Shown here one piece after another: positions 37,111-51,735 of a stretch of 64,000 bases of DNA (the first letter of the stretch is position 1; each line of letters begins with the position of its first letter). Source of the DNA: Cellulomonas terrae (GTDB lineage Bacteria > Actinomycetota > Actinomycetes > Actinomycetales > Cellulomonadaceae); contig NZ_BJWH01000001.1 in NCBI RefSeq assembly GCF_007990265.1, positions 186,001 through 250,000 of the forward strand, in the 5' to 3' direction. The notes under the pieces were generated by a model. The model was not told the origin of the DNA, searched no databases, and saw only the letters and a program-made list of their open reading frames with translations. A program made the position numbers and the translations under genes.

Positions 37111-37179
37111 AGTTGCCGTGATGCACACGTCGCGCCGGGTGTCGTCCTGTCGGTCGTCACCCGGCGCCCGTGGGCAACT
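37111..37179 (-). promoter_or_regulatory. Two-tier hairpin between rpsQ and rplN
   Basis: The inner stem GCGCCGGGTG (37132-37141) pairs with CACCCGGCGC (37158-37167). An outer pairing AGTTGCC (37111-37117) with GGCAACT (37173-37179) encloses it. The 153-bp gap is the largest inside the S10-spc block and sits at the classic S10/spc boundary, so it may be an attenuator, processing site or terminator plus promoter. Confidence 0.55.
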
Positions 37180-37201
37180 GGGGGTCGTACGAACTGCTGG
37201 C

Positions 37202-37495
37202 TTACTTGGCCTTCTCGAGGACCTCGACCAGGCGCCACCGCTTGGTGGCGCTCAGCGGACGGGTCTCCATGATGAGAACCAGGTCGCCGACGCCGGCCGA
37301 GCTGAGCTCGTCGTGCGCCTTGACCTTGCTCGTGCGTCGGATGACCTTGCCGTAGAGCGGGTGCTTGACCCGGTCCTCGACCTCGACCACGACGGTCTTC
37401 TCCATCTTGTCGCTGACCACGTAGCCGCGCCGCGTCTTGCGGTCGGCACGCTTCTCGGCAACAGCGGTGGTGTTCTCGTTCTTCTCGTCGCTCAT
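37202..37495 (-). CDS. rpsQ: Small ribosomal subunit protein S17
   Basis: 97 aa from ATG 37495. [20 protein letters not shown] and [19 protein letters not shown] are conserved. A charged N-terminal stretch of about 20 residues precedes the OB fold. It starts 4 bp after the rpmC stop; longer frames upstream overlap rpmC and are not supported. Confidence 0.96.
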   Translation of the reverse strand: MSDEKNENTTAVAEKRADRKTRRGYVVSDKMEKTVVVEVEDRVKHPLYGKVIRRTSKVKAHDELSSAGVGDLVLIMETRPLSATKRWRLVEVLEKAK

Positions 37496-37499
37496 CTGC

Positions 37500-37739
37500 T
37501 CACTCGCTCGCGCTCGGGGCGGTACGGATGCCGAGCTCGCGCTCACGCAGGATCGTGTAGATCCGCGCGATGTCGCGACGAACGGCCTTGAGACGCCCGT
37601 GGCTCTCGAGCTGGCCGGTCGCAGACTGGAAGCGGAGGTTGAACAGCTCCTCCTTGGACTTCTTCAGCTCGGCGACAAGCTTCTCGTCGTCGAAGGTGTC
37701 CAGCTCGCTGGGAGCCAGGTCCTTGGTGCCGATAGTCAT
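37500..37739 (-). CDS. rpmC: Large ribosomal subunit protein L29
   Basis: 79 aa, an antiparallel helical hairpin at the tunnel exit. [20 protein letters not shown] and [16 protein letters not shown] are conserved. The ATG shares one base with the rplP stop (TGATG). Confidence 0.97.
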   Translation of the reverse strand: MTIGTKDLAPSELDTFDDEKLVAELKKSKEELFNLRFQSATGQLESHGRLKAVRRDIARIYTILRERELGIRTAPSASE

Positions 37740-38155
37740 CAGTTACCACCCTCGCGAACCACAAAACGTGTCTTCATCGGGAGCTTGTGCTGCGCGCGGC
37801 GCATGGCCTCGCGAGCCAGCGGCTCCGGGACGCCGGCGAGCTCGAAGAGAACTCGGCCGGGCTTGACGTTGGCGATCCACCACTCGGGCGAACCCTTGCC
37901 GGAACCCATGCGGGTCTCGGCAGGCTTCTTCGTGAGGGGGCGGTCCGGGTAGATGTTGATCCAGACCTTCCCTCCACGCTTGATGTGGCGGGTCATGGCG
38001 ATACGAGCAGCCTCGATCTGCCGGTTGGTGACGTAGGCGGGCTCGAGAGCCTGGATGCCGTACTCACCGAAGGAGATCGCGGTACCACCGGTCGCGGCGC
38101 CGGAGCGCCCCGGGTGGTGCTGCTTGCGGTGCTTCAGCCTGCGCGGGATCAGCAC
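37739..38155 (-). CDS. rplP: Large ribosomal subunit protein L16
   Basis: 138 aa from GTG 38155. [19 protein letters not shown] and [20 protein letters not shown] are conserved. The conserved Arg of the [12 protein letters not shown] segment that is hydroxylated in some bacteria is present. It starts 3 bp after the rpsC stop. Confidence 0.97.
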   Translation of the reverse strand: MLIPRRLKHRKQHHPGRSGAATGGTAISFGEYGIQALEPAYVTNRQIEAARIAMTRHIKRGGKVWINIYPDRPLTKKPAETRMGSGKGSPEWWIANVKPGRVLFELAGVPEPLAREAMRRAQHKLPMKTRFVVREGGN

Positions 38156-38158
38156 GGC

Positions 38159-38992
38159 TCAGGCCTCCGTTCCGCTGTCAGTGGCCGGGGTCTCCGCGGG
38201 AGCGGAGGCGGCCTCGGTTGCCTCAGGAGCGTCGGGACGCTCGCGACGAGGAGCGCCGGCCCGGGGGCCACGGTCGCTGCGCTCGCCACGGTCCGTCCGC
38301 GGGCCACGAGCCGGGCGCGGGGCCTGGGTCGCCTGCTCGCGAGCGAACTCCTTCTCGGTCATGTCGCCCTTGTAGACCCACACCTTGACGCCGATGCGCC
38401 CGAAGGTGGTGCGAGCCTCGAAGAAGCCGTAGTCGATGTTCGCGCGGAGCGTGTGCAGGGGCACACGGCCCTCGCGGTAGAACTCCGTGCGGCTCATCTC
38501 CGCGCCACCGAGGCGGCCGGAGACCTGCACGCGGATGCCCTTGGCACCGGCGCGCTGGGCCGACTGGATGCCCTTGCGCATGGCACGGCGGAACGAGACG
38601 CGGCTCGCCAGCTGCTCGGCGATGCCCTGGGCGACGAGCTGAGCCTCGATCTCGGCGTTCTTGACCTCGAGGATGTTCAGCTGCACCTGCTTGCCCGTGA
38701 GCTTCTCGAGCTCGCCGCGGATGCGGTCGGCCTCCGCGCCACGACGCCCGATGACGATGCCCGGGCGGGCGGTGTGGATGTCGACGCGGACGCGGTCACG
38801 CGTGCGCTCGATCTCGACCTTGGCGATACCGGCACGCTCGAGGCCCGTGGCCATGAGCTTGCGGATCTTGACGTCCTCGCCCACGTAGTCGCGGTAGCGC
38901 TGACCCGGCTTCGTCGAGTCGGCGAACCAGCGCGAGCGGTGGTCGGTGGTGATGCCCAGGCGGTACCCGAGCGGGTTGACTTTCTGTCCCAC
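38159..38992 (-). CDS. rpsC: Small ribosomal subunit protein S3
   Basis: 277 aa. [20 protein letters not shown] starts it; the KH domain has [19 protein letters not shown] hydrophilic Arg/Pro/Glu-rich tail from about residue 215 is longer than in E. coli (233 aa) but normal for actinobacteria. GTG 38992 shares one base with the rplV stop (TAGTG). Confidence 0.97.
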   Translation of the reverse strand: MGQKVNPLGYRLGITTDHRSRWFADSTKPGQRYRDYVGEDVKIRKLMATGLERAGIAKVEIERTRDRVRVDIHTARPGIVIGRRGAEADRIRGELEKLTGKQVQLNILEVKNAEIEAQLVAQGIAEQLASRVSFRRAMRKGIQSAQRAGAKGIRVQVSGRLGGAEMSRTEFYREGRVPLHTLRANIDYGFFEARTTFGRIGVKVWVYKGDMTEKEFAREQATQAPRPARGPRTDRGERSDRGPRAGAPRRERPDAPEATEAASAPAETPATDSGTEA

Positions 38993-39360
38993 TATCGGGC
39001 CCGTCCCTTCGTCTCACGCTCAGCGACGACCACGGTGATGTGGCTCGTCCGCTTGAGGATCTGGCTGGCCCGACCCTGTGCCCGCGGACGGAACCGCTTG
39101 AGCGTCGGACCCTCGTCGACGAATACCTCGGAGATGTAGAGGTCCGCCTCGTCCAGACGCTCGTTCGACCGCTTGGCGGTCTCCCGAGCGTTGGCGATCG
39201 CGCTCTCCACAACCTTGAGCACCGTCTCCCCCGCGGCCTGCGGTGCGAACTTCAGCACCGCCACAGCCTCGCCGGCCTGCTTGCCACGGATGAGGTCCAC
39301 GACGCGCCGGGCCTTCTGGGGCGTGACGCGGACGAACCGCGCCTTCGCCTTGGCTTCCAT
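38992..39360 (-). CDS. rplV: Large ribosomal subunit protein L22
   Basis: 122 aa. [20 protein letters not shown] is the conserved N-terminal segment; [15 protein letters not shown] ([15 protein letters not shown]) forms the tunnel-lining loop. The macrolide-contacting loop shows no deletion. Confidence 0.97.
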   Translation of the reverse strand: MEAKAKARFVRVTPQKARRVVDLIRGKQAGEAVAVLKFAPQAAGETVLKVVESAIANARETAKRSNERLDEADLYISEVFVDEGPTLKRFRPRAQGRASQILKRTSHITVVVAERETKGRAR

Positions 39361-39416
39361 TGCTGTCCTGCCTTCTTGTCTCTGCCGGTGAGGGCGTCGC
39401 CTGGCTGACCCGGGGG

Positions 39417-39698
39417 TCAGCGGCGACGACCCTTCCGGTCGTCCTTCTCGTGGCCGCGGAACGTCCGCGTGGGGGCGAACTCGCCGAGCTTGTGCCCGAC
39501 CATCGCCTCCGTCACGAACACCGGGGTGTGCTTGCGTCCGTCGTGCACCGCGAACGTGTGGCCGAGGAAGTCCGGCGTGATGACCGAACGACGCGACCAC
39601 GTCTTGATGACGTTCTTCGTGCCGGCGGTGTTCTGGACGTCGACCTTCTTCTGCAGGTGACCGTCGACGAACGGGCCCTTCTTCAGGCTACGTGGCAT
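39417..39698 (-). CDS. rpsS: Small ribosomal subunit protein S19
   Basis: 93 aa. [19 protein letters not shown] and [20 protein letters not shown] are conserved. Confidence 0.97.
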   Translation of the reverse strand: MPRSLKKGPFVDGHLQKKVDVQNTAGTKNVIKTWSRRSVITPDFLGHTFAVHDGRKHTPVFVTEAMVGHKLGEFAPTRTFRGHEKDDRKGRRR

Positions 39699-39710
39699 CT
39701 CAGGCTCCTA

Positions 39711-40550
<840 letters not shown>

Positions 40551-40568
40551 GAGTTCTCAGTCCTTCGC

Positions 40569-40871
40569 TCAGCCGACCGGACCACCGAAGATGTCGATCG
40601 TTCCCTCGCGGAGGGTGACGATCGCACGCTTCGTGTCCTTGCGGCGGCCGATGCCGAAACGGGTCCGACGGGCCTTGCCCTGACGGTTCGCGGTGTTGAC
40701 CGAGTCGACCTTGACGCCGAAGACCTGCTCGACGGCAATCTTGATCTCGGTCTTGTTCGCCCGCGGGTCGACGAGGAAGGTGTACTTCCCCTCGTCGAGC
40801 AGGCCGTAGCTCTTCTCGGAGACGACCGGCGCGAGCAGGATGTCGCGCGGGTTCTTGCCGATGTCGGTCAC
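40569..40871 (-). CDS. rplW: Large ribosomal subunit protein L23
   Basis: 100 aa from GTG 40871, overlapping the rplD stop (GTGA). [20 protein letters not shown] and [16 protein letters not shown] are conserved. L23 docks trigger factor and SRP at the tunnel exit. Confidence 0.96.
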   Translation of the reverse strand: MTDIGKNPRDILLAPVVSEKSYGLLDEGKYTFLVDPRANKTEIKIAVEQVFGVKVDSVNTANRQGKARRTRFGIGRRKDTKRAIVTLREGTIDIFGGPVG

Positions 40872-41536
40872 TTGGAGTCGTCCTTCGCGTCGGCGGAGCC
40901 CTTGACGGGACCCGCGAGGAACGCGTCGAGCGCGCCCTGCGTGAACACGACGTCGTCCGAGATCAGGACGTCGTAGGTGTTGAGCTGGTCGGAGACCAGC
41001 AGGTGCACCCGCTCGACGTTCCGGAGCGACTTCCACGTGATCTCGTCCTGGCGCTCGACGACCACGAGGACGTTCTTGCGTCCCGAGAGGTTGTCGAGCA
41101 CGGCGAGCGCGGACTTCGTCGACGGCGCCGTGCCCGGGGCGAAGCCCGAGACGACGTGCACGCGGCCGGCCCGAGCGCGGTCCGAGAGAGCACCGCGGAG
41201 CGCCGCGGCCTTCATCTTCTTGGGGGTGCGCTGCGAGTAGTCGCGCGGGGTGGGGCCGTGGACGACGCCACCACCGGCGAACTGCGGAGCACGCGTCGAA
41301 CCCTGACGGGCGCGGCCGGTGCCCTTCTGCTTGTACGGCTTGCGCCCACCACCGCGCACCTCGCCACGAGACTTCGTGTCGTGGGTGCCCTGGCGTGCCG
41401 CCGCGAGCTGCGCGACGACGACCTGGTGGATCAGCGGGATGTTGGTCTGCACGTCGAAGACGTCCGCGGGAAGATCGGCCGAGCCGGTCTTCTTGCCCTC
41501 GGAGTCGACCACGTCGACGGTCAGCGTGTCACTCAT
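40868..41536 (-). CDS. rplD: Large ribosomal subunit protein L4
   Basis: 222 aa from ATG 41536. [21 protein letters not shown], the tunnel-loop segment, is intact. GTG 41542, which overlaps the rplC stop (GTGA), would add two residues. In E. coli L4 represses the S10 operon; no matching leader structure was identified here. Confidence 0.96.
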   Translation of the reverse strand: MSDTLTVDVVDSEGKKTGSADLPADVFDVQTNIPLIHQVVVAQLAAARQGTHDTKSRGEVRGGGRKPYKQKGTGRARQGSTRAPQFAGGGVVHGPTPRDYSQRTPKKMKAAALRGALSDRARAGRVHVVSGFAPGTAPSTKSALAVLDNLSGRKNVLVVVERQDEITWKSLRNVERVHLLVSDQLNTYDVLISDDVVFTQGALDAFLAGPVKGSADAKDDSK

Positions 41537-41538
41537 GG

Positions 41539-42198
41539 TCACGCCCCCTTCACAGCGGAACGCACGACCACGACGCCACCCTTGGGCCCGGGGACGGCAC
41601 CCTTGACGAGGAGCAGGCCCCTCTCGACGTCGACGGCGTGCACGGTCAGGTTCTGGGTGGTCTGGCGGTCCACGCCCATGCGTCCGGCCATCTTGATGCC
41701 CTTGAACACGCGCGACGGCGTGGAGGCGCCACCGATCGAGCCGGGCTTGCGGTGGTTGCGGTGCGCACCGTGCGAGGCGCCGACGCCGTGGAAGCCGTGA
41801 CGCTTCATGACACCGGCGGTGCCCTTGCCCTTGGTGGTGCCGATGACGTCCACGAGCGCGCCGGCCTCGAACAGGGCGGCGGTGAGCTCCTGGCCGAGCG
41901 TGAACTCGGAGGCGTTCGGCGTACGGATCTCGGCCACGTGCCGGCGGGGGGTGACCCCGGCCTTCTCGAAGTGGCCCTTCAGCGGCTTGGTGACCTTGCG
42001 CGGGTCGATCTGGCCGTGGGCCAGCTGGACCGCGGCGTAGCCGTCAGCATCGGCGGAGCGCACCTGGGTCACGACGTTCGTGCCGACAGCGACGACGGTG
42101 ACCGGGACGAGACGACCGTTGTCGTCCCACACCTGGGTCATGCCGAGCTTCGTGCCGAGCAGGGCCGTGACTGCGCGCTCGTTCTGCTGGGTAACCAT
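41539..42198 (-). CDS. rplC: Large ribosomal subunit protein L3
   Basis: 219 aa. [20 protein letters not shown] and the central [18 protein letters not shown] loop near the peptidyl-transferase centre are intact. Confidence 0.97.
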   Translation of the reverse strand: MVTQQNERAVTALLGTKLGMTQVWDDNGRLVPVTVVAVGTNVVTQVRSADADGYAAVQLAHGQIDPRKVTKPLKGHFEKAGVTPRRHVAEIRTPNASEFTLGQELTAALFEAGALVDVIGTTKGKGTAGVMKRHGFHGVGASHGAHRNHRKPGSIGGASTPSRVFKGIKMAGRMGVDRQTTQNLTVHAVDVERGLLLVKGAVPGPKGGVVVVRSAVKGA

Positions 42199-42220
42199 AG
42201 AAATCAGTTCCTTCCCAGCG

Positions 42221-42529
42221 TCAGAGCTTGATCTCGATGTTCACGTCCGCAGGCAGGTCGAGACGCATGAGCGAGTCGACGGCCTTCGGCGTGGGATCGA
42301 TGATGTCGATGAGCCGCTTGTGAGTACGCATCTCGAAGTGCTCGCGGCTGTCCTTGTACTTGTGGGGCGACCGGATGACGCAGAACACGTTCTTCTCCGT
42401 CGGCAGCGGCACCGGACCCACGACCGACGCACCAGCGCGAGTCACCGTGTCGACGATCTTGCGCGCCGAGCTGTCGATGACTTCGTGGTCGTAGGACTTG
42501 AGCCTGATGCGGATCTTCTGTCCCGCCAT
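42221..42529 (-). CDS. rpsJ: Small ribosomal subunit protein S10
   Basis: 102 aa. [19 protein letters not shown] is the standard actinobacterial N-terminus. It is the first gene of the S10 block, also the NusB partner in antitermination. Its leader carries the 26-nt element shared with rpsL. Confidence 0.97.
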   Translation of the reverse strand: MAGQKIRIRLKSYDHEVIDSSARKIVDTVTRAGASVVGPVPLPTEKNVFCVIRSPHKYKDSREHFEMRTHKRLIDIIDPTPKAVDSLMRLDLPADVNIEIKL

Positions 42530-42565
42530 GGCGCTTCTACTTCCCTCTGTTTGGAACCGGCCCGT

Positions 42566-42591
42566 CCGACCCCCGCACTCGGGCGTGTCGC
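42566..42591 (-). promoter_or_regulatory. 26-nt leader element, copy A (rpsJ)
   Basis: On the coding strand it reads GCGACACGCCCGAGTGCGGG followed by GGTCGG, 37 nt before the rpsJ start. Copy B before rpsL differs at one base. Here its 5' end also forms the 3' arm of a GTGTCGC/GCGACAC hairpin. Likely a conserved ribosomal-operon leader or transcript-start element. Confidence 0.6.
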
Positions 42592-42918
42592 TTGGCGCGA
42601 CACACCACCCTGCTGCGTACCGTTTCCGGCACAGGATCGGTGGTTGTTGTCGGGCGTCAACCACCGGGTGATCCCGGGGTCCAGACGCCGTCCACGTGTG
42701 TGAGCCCCGTCGTGTGCTGCGCGCGCGAACGCGCCGCCCTCAACTAGGCAACCTGAACAGTGTGCCAGAGTGCGCGGTGGAACTCCAATCGCCTCCAGCA
42801 CACCGAGCCCCCAGAACCGCGTGATCTCCCGCACAGGAGCGCTCGGGCGACGGTCGCCGGGCCACTCGGGACGCCCCGACGCCGCCGACCACGGACAGGA
42901 CCGGGCGCGCAGACGGCC
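42592..42918. other. Non-coding region upstream of rpsJ
   Basis: This stretch holds the rpsJ promoter and the upper leader. No gene-like frame is seen. Besides the candidate at 42741-42768, TTGACG at about 42655-42660 on the minus strand lacks a good -10 partner. Confidence 0.5.
42741..42768 (-). promoter_or_regulatory. Candidate promoter of the S10 operon
   Basis: On the minus strand CTGGCA (42763-42768), 16 bp, TAGTTG (42741-42746). Transcription from here gives a leader of about 205 nt containing the 26-nt element. The match is moderate. Confidence 0.45.
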
Positions 42919-42952
42919 GAAGGGCCCGGGAGCCGAAGCTCCCGGGCCCTTC
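42919..42952 (-). terminator. Terminator of rpsL-rpsG-fusA-tuf
   Basis: GAAGGGCCCGGGAGC (42919-42933) pairs perfectly with GCTCCCGGGCCCTTC (42938-42952) around CGAA: a 15-bp stem with a stable tetraloop 31 bp after the tuf stop. Confidence 0.88.
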
Positions 42953-42982
42953 CGTCAGATCAGCTGCCCCGGGGGGCGAGCA

Positions 42983-44176
<1,194 letters not shown>

Positions 44177-44220
44177 TGGGTGTCCTCCTCAGGACTTGGT
44201 AGAGATTGGCCGACGTTCTG

Positions 44221-44240
44221 CGGCTACCGGACGGTAGCCG
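44221..44240. promoter_or_regulatory. Perfect hairpin in the fusA-tuf gap
   Basis: CGGCTACCG and CGGTAGCCG flank GA, in the 125-bp gap. It may be an attenuator, an RNA-processing site giving extra tuf mRNA, or an operator. Confidence 0.5.
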
Positions 44241-44301
44241 TTCGACGCGGCGTCCTACGGGTCGGTTTGTGTGATGGAACTACAGGGTTCGACCTGTGGG
44301 A

Positions 44302-46404
<2,103 letters not shown>

Positions 46405-46493
46405 GTGAGTTGCCCCTTGTCGGTTGGCTTGGGTGGCGCCACCGGTCCGGCCCGAGGATCGGACCAGCGGCGCAGCGCCCGTGAGTGCCGGGT

Positions 46494-46964
46494 TTACCAG
46501 CGGTAGTGCGCGAAGGCCTTGTTGGACTCGGCCATCTTGTGCATGTCCTCGCGACGCTTCACCGCGGCACCGAGGCCGTTGGACGCGTCGAGGATCTCGT
46601 TCATGAGGCGCTCGGTCATCGTCTTCTCGCGGCGTGCGCGCGAGTAGTCGGTGAGCCAGCGCAGCGCGAGGGTGGTCTGGCGGACCGGACGCACCTCGAC
46701 GGGCACCTGGTACGTGGCGCCACCGACGCGGCGCGAGCGCACCTCGAGCGACGGGCGGACGTTGTCCAGCGCACGCTTGAGCACGACGACCGGGTCGCCC
46801 TGCGTCTTCTCACGGACGCCCTCGAGGGCGCCGTAGACGATGTGCTCCGCGACGGACTTCTTGCCGTCGAGCAGGACCTTGTTGATCAGCTGCGTGACGA
46901 CCGGGGACCCGTAGACGGGGTCGATGACGAGCGGCCGCTTCGGGGCCGGACCCTTGCGAGGCAT
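46494..46964 (-). CDS. rpsG: Small ribosomal subunit protein S7
   Basis: 156 aa. [20 protein letters not shown] and the ends [20 protein letters not shown] are conserved. ATG shares one base with the rpsL stop (TGATG). Confidence 0.97.
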   Translation of the reverse strand: MPRKGPAPKRPLVIDPVYGSPVVTQLINKVLLDGKKSVAEHIVYGALEGVREKTQGDPVVVLKRALDNVRPSLEVRSRRVGGATYQVPVEVRPVRQTTLALRWLTDYSRARREKTMTERLMNEILDASNGLGAAVKRREDMHKMAESNKAFAHYRW

Positions 46965-47335
46965 CAGCCCACCTTCTTCGCGCCGTAGCGGCTGCGCGCC
47001 TGCTTACGGTTCTTGACGCCCTGCGTGTCGAGGGCACCACGGACGATCTTGTACCGGACACCCGGGAGGTCCTTCACACGGCCACCGCGCACGAGCACGA
47101 TCGAGTGCTCCTGCAGGTTGTGACCGACACCGGGGATGTACGCGGTGACCTCGACCTGGCTCGAGAGGCGGACGCGCGCGACCTTGCGGAGCGCGGAGTT
47201 CGGCTTCTTCGGGGTCGTGGTGTAGACGCGGGTGCACACACCGCGTCGCTGGGGGGAGCCCTTGAGGGCAGGCGTCTTCGACTTGTTCGTCTTCGCCTGC
47301 CGGCCCTTGCGGACCAGCTGCTGGATCGTAGGCAC
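46964..47335 (-). CDS. rpsL: Small ribosomal subunit protein S12
   Basis: 123 aa from GTG 47335. [19 protein letters not shown] and [16 protein letters not shown] carry the Lys residues equivalent to K43 and K88, so the sequence looks streptomycin-sensitive. First gene of the str operon with a leader of about 290 nt. Confidence 0.97.
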   Translation of the reverse strand: MPTIQQLVRKGRQAKTNKSKTPALKGSPQRRGVCTRVYTTTPKKPNSALRKVARVRLSSQVEVTAYIPGVGHNLQEHSIVLVRGGRVKDLPGVRYKIVRGALDTQGVKNRKQARSRYGAKKVG

Positions 47336-47452
47336 TACGTCTCCGTCTGTTGGATGAATCTCTGGTCGACCGGCACCCGTCACCCTGGACGGCCGGCATG
47401 GTCGAGGTTCGTCGCCCGTCGCGCGACTACCTCGCAGTCCTTGCGTCCCGAA

Positions 47453-47478
47453 CCGACCCCCGCACCCGGGCGTGTCGC
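47453..47478 (-). promoter_or_regulatory. 26-nt leader element, copy B (rpsL)
   Basis: On the coding strand it reads GCGACACGCCCGGGTGCGGG followed by GGTCGG, 25 of 26 identical to copy A before rpsJ. It starts 118 nt before the rpsL start and about 150 nt after the predicted transcription start. Confidence 0.6.
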
Positions 47479-47630
47479 CCCGGCCCTCCGCACCGCAGTC
47501 CGCAAGGTTGCCTTGGCGGAGAGACGGCGCGGTGGAGAGAGACCACCCGATGCGCCCGGCCCGACCATCCCCGCGAGGGGCGTCCACCGAGTGCATGCGC
47601 GAGAGCCCGACGGCGCGGGCACGGTGTCCT

Positions 47631-47659
47631 ACGTTACCCGGCGCCCGGATGGGCGTCAA
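47631..47659 (-). promoter_or_regulatory. Sigma-A promoter of the str operon
   Basis: On the minus strand TTGACG (47654-47659), 17-bp spacer, TAACGT (47631-47636): near consensus. The start should be near 47624, giving a long structured leader before rpsL. It lies just after the rpoC terminator. Confidence 0.78.
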
Positions 47660-47705
47660 AGCGGCAGGCAGTTCGTCCGGTCACAGCCCCACCGCCCCCG
47701 GACGG

Positions 47706-47741
47706 CCCGAAGGGGCCCACCGACCGGTGAGCCCCTTCGGG
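47706..47741 (-). terminator. Terminator of rpoB-rpoC
   Basis: CCCGAAGGGGC (47706-47716) pairs with GCCCCTTCGGG (47731-47741); the loop holds a further CACCG/CGGTG pair. It begins 17 bp after the rpoC stop. Confidence 0.85.
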
Positions 47742-47758
47742 TCAGGTACGTCCCGACG

Positions 47759-50700
47759 TCAGCGGTAGTCGCCGAAGTCGATGTCCTCGAGCGGGATCGC
47801 CTCGCCGGAGCCGAGGCCCAGGGCGGGGAAGTCGATCTCGTCGTAGCCGAAGGTCGGGTACAGCTCGGCCTTCGCCTCCTCGGTGGGCTCGACCGCGATG
47901 TTGCCGTAGCGGGGCAGACCCGTCCCGGCCGGGATGAGCTTGCCGAGGATGACGTTCTCCTTGAGACCGAGCAGCGGGTCGGACCGACCCGACATCGCGG
48001 CCTCGGTGAGCACCCGGGTGGTCTCCTGGAAGGAGGCCGCCGACAGCCACGAGTCCGTCGCGAGCGACGCCTTCGTGATGCCCATGAGCTCCGGACGACC
48101 CGACGCCGGCTGACCGCCCTCGGACACCGCAGCGCGGTTCGCGTCCTCGAACCGCCCACGCTCGGCGAGCTCGCCGGGCAGCAGGTCGGTGGTGCCGGAG
48201 TCGAGGACCGTCACGCGGCGCAGCATCTGCCGCACGATGACCTCGATGTGCTTGTCGTGGATGTCCACACCCTGCGACGAGTAGACGACCTGCACCTCGT
48301 CGACCAGGTGCTTCTGCGTCGCACGCGGGCCGAGGATGCGCAGGACCTTCTTCGGGTCGACCGCACCCTGGACGAGCTGGGTGCCCACGGAGACGTGGTC
48401 ACCGTCCGAGATCAGCAGGCGCGAGCGCTTGGTGATCGGGTAGGCGATCTCCTCCGAGCCGTCGTCCGGGGTCAGGACGAGGCGACGCGAACGGTCCCCC
48501 TCCTCGACCGCGATGCGGCCCGAGAACTCCGCGATGGGCGCCTCACCCTTGGGGGTGCGGGCCTCGAAGAGCTCCTGGACACGCGGCAGACCCTGCGTGA
48601 TGTCGTCGGCCGACGCCACACCACCGGTGTGGAAGGTACGCATCGTCAGCTGCGTGCCGGGCTCGCCGATCGACTGGGCCGCGATGATGCCGACGGCCTC
48701 GCCGATGTCGACGAGCTTGCCGGTGGCCAGCGAACGGCCGTAGCAGCGTGCGCAGGTGCCGACGCGCGACTCGCAGGTGAGCACCGAGCGGATCTTCATC
48801 TCGGTGACGCCCGCCTCGAGCAGACGGTCGAGCAGCACGTCGCCGACGTCGTCACCGGCGTGGCCGATGACCTCGCCGTCGATCGTGACGTCCGTCGCCA
48901 GCGTGCGCGAGTAGACGCTCGTCTCGACCTTGTCGTGACGACGCAGGGCGCCGTCCGACCCGGGCACGCCGATCGGCATGGTCAGGCCACGCTCGGTGCC
49001 GCAGTCGTCCTCACGGACGATGACGTCCTGCGAGACGTCCACCAGACGACGGGTCAGGTACCCCGAGTCGGCGGTCCGCAGAGCGGTGTCCGCCAGACCC
49101 TTGCGGGCACCGTGCGTCGCGATGAAGTACTCGAGGACCGACAGTCCCTCGCGGTAGTTCGACTTGATCGGACGAGGGATGATCTCGCCCTTCGGGTTGG
49201 CGACGAGGCCACGCATACCGGCGATCTGGCGGACCTGCATCCAGTTACCGCGAGCACCCGAGCCGACCATCTTGTAGACGGTGTTCTGGCGCGGGAAGTT
49301 CTCCTGCATGGCCTTGGCGACCTTGTCGGTGGCCTGCGTCCAGATCTCGATGAGCTCCTGGCGACGCTCGTCGTCGGTGATCAGGCCCTTCTCGTACTGG
49401 CCCTGCACCTTCGCCGCGCGTCCCTCGTGCTCCTCGAGGATGGCCGCCTTGGCCGCCGGGGTCGCGACGTCCGAGATGGAGATCGTGACGCCCGAGCGGG
49501 TGGCCCAGCGGAAGCCGGCCTCCTTGAGCGCGTCCAGCGAGGCAGCGACCTCGACCTTGGGGTAGCGCTCGGCCAGGTCGTTGACGATGACCGAGAGCCG
49601 CTTCTTGTCGACGACGCCGTTCTCGTACGGGTAGTCCACGGGCAGCAGCTCGTTGAACAGCGCACGACCCAGGGTCGTCTCGAAGATGAGCGTGTCTCCC
49701 TCGGTCCAGCCCTCGGGAGCGTCCTCCTCGGTCAGCACCAGGTCGTCGAAGCGGATCTTGACCACGGCGTTCAGGTCCAGGGAGCCCTGGTCGAACGCCA
49801 TGACCGCCTCGGAGACGGTGCTGAAAGAGCGGCCGGAGCCGAGCGCCTCGTCCTTGTCGTTCGTCAGGTGGTACAGACCGATGATCATGTCCTGCGAGGG
49901 CATGGTCACCGGACGACCGTCCGACGGCTTGAGGATGTTGTTGCTCGAGAGCATGAGGATGCGGGCCTCGGCCTGCGCCTCGGCGCTCAGGGGCAGGTGG
50001 ACGGCCATCTGGTCGCCGTCGAAGTCCGCGTTGAACGCGGCGCAGACGAGCGGGTGCAGGTGGATCGCCTTGCCCTCGACCAGCTGGGGCTCGAACGCCT
50101 GGATGCCCAGACGGTGCAGCGTGGGCGCACGGTTGAGCAGCACGGGGTGCTCGGTGATGACCTCTTCGAGGACGTCCCACACGACCGGGCGAGCACGCTC
50201 GACCATCCGCTTGGCCGACTTGATGTTCTGCGCGTGGTTGAGGTCCACGAGACGCTTCATCACGAACGGCTTGAACAGCTCGAGCGCCATCTGCTTGGGC
50301 AGGCCGCACTGGTGGAGCTTGAGCTGCGGGCCGACGACGATGACCGAACGGCCCGAGTAGTCGACGCGCTTGCCGAGCAGGTTCTGACGGAACCGACCCT
50401 GCTTGCCCTTGAGCATGTCCGAGATCGACTTGAGCGGGCGGTTGCCCGGGCCCGTCACCGGACGGCCACGGCGGCCGTTGTCGAACAGCGAGTCGACGGC
50501 CTCCTGGAGCATCCGCTTCTCGTTGTTGACGATGATCTCGGGCGCGCCCAGGTCGAGCAGCCGCTTGAGGCGGTTGTTCCGGTTGATCACGCGGCGGTAC
50601 AGGTCGTTCAGGTCCGAGGTGGCGAAGCGGCCACCGTCGAGCTGGACCATCGGACGCAGGTCCGGCGGGATGACCGGGACGGCGTCGAGCACCATGCCGG

Positions 50701-51628
50701 TGGGCGAGTTGGTCGTCGTGAGGAACGCGTTGACGACCTTGAGCCGCTTCAGGGCACGCGTCTTGCGCTGGCCCTTGCCGGTCTTGATGATCTCGCGCAG
50801 CGCGTCGGACTCGGCCTCGAGGTCGAACGCCTCGAGGCGCTTCTGGATCGCCGCGGCGCCCATCGAGCCCTCGAAGTAGTTGCCGTACCGGTCCTGGAGC
50901 TGGCGGTAGAGCATCTCGTCGCCCTCGAGGTCCGCGACCTTGAGGTTCTTGAACCGGTCCCAGACGGCGTCGAGGCGGTCCAGCTCCAGGTCCGCACGCT
51001 TGCGGATCTGCGCCATCTCACGCTCGGCGGAGTCGCGCACCTTGCGGCGGGCGTCGGCCTTGGCACCCTCGGCCTCCAGCTCGGCCAGGTCGGCCTCGAG
51101 CTTGGTGGCGCGGGTGTTGATGTCGTTGTCGCGGCGGTCCGAGATCTCCTTCTTCTCCAGGTCGATCCCGTTCTGGAGGTTGGGGAGGTCCTCGTGGCGA
51201 CCGTCGACGTCGACCCACGTGATCATGTACGCCGCGAAGTAGATGACCTTCTCGAGGTCCTTCGGGGCGAGGTCGAGCAGGTAGCCGAGACGCGACGGCA
51301 CACCCTTGAAGAACCAGATGTGCGTGACGGGCGCGGCGAGCTCGATGTGGCCCATGCGCTCACGACGGACCTTCGAGCGGGTCACCTCGACGCCGCAGCG
51401 CTCGCAGATGATGCCCTTGAAGCGCACGCGCTTGTACTTGCCGCAGTAGCACTCCCAGTCCCGGGTGGGACCGAAGATCTTCTCGCAGAACAGGCCATCC
51501 TTCTCCGGCTTCAGGGTCCGGTAGTTGATGGTCTCGGGCTTCTTCACCTCACCGTGCGACCAGGCACGGATGTCGTCGGCCGAGGCAAGGCCGATACGCA
51601 GCTCGTCGAAGACGTTGACGTCGAGCAA
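47759..51628 (-). CDS. rpoC: RNA polymerase beta' subunit
   Basis: 1289 aa. The N-terminal zinc finger is [19 protein letters not shown], the catalytic magnesium loop is [14 protein letters not shown], and the second zinc site is [16 protein letters not shown] 51628 gives [10 protein letters not shown], the actinobacterial N-terminus. The 12 nt around this start match those at the rpoB start. Confidence 0.98.
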   Translation of the reverse strand: MLDVNVFDELRIGLASADDIRAWSHGEVKKPETINYRTLKPEKDGLFCEKIFGPTRDWECYCGKYKRVRFKGIICERCGVEVTRSKVRRERMGHIELAAPVTHIWFFKGVPSRLGYLLDLAPKDLEKVIYFAAYMITWVDVDGRHEDLPNLQNGIDLEKKEISDRRDNDINTRATKLEADLAELEAEGAKADARRKVRDSAEREMAQIRKRADLELDRLDAVWDRFKNLKVADLEGDEMLYRQLQDRYGNYFEGSMGAAAIQKRLEAFDLEAESDALREIIKTGKGQRKTRALKRLKVVNAFLTTTNSPTGMVLDAVPVIPPDLRPMVQLDGGRFATSDLNDLYRRVINRNNRLKRLLDLGAPEIIVNNEKRMLQEAVDSLFDNGRRGRPVTGPGNRPLKSISDMLKGKQGRFRQNLLGKRVDYSGRSVIVVGPQLKLHQCGLPKQMALELFKPFVMKRLVDLNHAQNIKSAKRMVERARPVVWDVLEEVITEHPVLLNRAPTLHRLGIQAFEPQLVEGKAIHLHPLVCAAFNADFDGDQMAVHLPLSAEAQAEARILMLSSNNILKPSDGRPVTMPSQDMIIGLYHLTNDKDEALGSGRSFSTVSEAVMAFDQGSLDLNAVVKIRFDDLVLTEEDAPEGWTEGDTLIFETTLGRALFNELLPVDYPYENGVVDKKRLSVIVNDLAERYPKVEVAASLDALKEAGFRWATRSGVTISISDVATPAAKAAILEEHEGRAAKVQGQYEKGLITDDERRQELIEIWTQATDKVAKAMQENFPRQNTVYKMVGSGARGNWMQVRQIAGMRGLVANPKGEIIPRPIKSNYREGLSVLEYFIATHGARKGLADTALRTADSGYLTRRLVDVSQDVIVREDDCGTERGLTMPIGVPGSDGALRRHDKVETSVYSRTLATDVTIDGEVIGHAGDDVGDVLLDRLLEAGVTEMKIRSVLTCESRVGTCARCYGRSLATGKLVDIGEAVGIIAAQSIGEPGTQLTMRTFHTGGVASADDITQGLPRVQELFEARTPKGEAPIAEFSGRIAVEEGDRSRRLVLTPDDGSEEIAYPITKRSRLLISDGDHVSVGTQLVQGAVDPKKVLRILGPRATQKHLVDEVQVVYSSQGVDIHDKHIEVIVRQMLRRVTVLDSGTTDLLPGELAERGRFEDANRAAVSEGGQPASGRPELMGITKASLATDSWLSAASFQETTRVLTEAAMSGRSDPLLGLKENVILGKLIPAGTGLPRYGNIAVEPTEEAKAELYPTFGYDEIDFPALGLGSGEAIPLEDIDFGDYR

Positions 51629-51735
51629 GAGGGGTCCTACTTCCTTCGCTTGCCGGTGTGAACCAGCTGAACGGAAATGGTGCTAAAGGTGCGGGCCTGC
51701 CACCCACCCTCCACGGAAGGGCGGCAGGCTCGACG

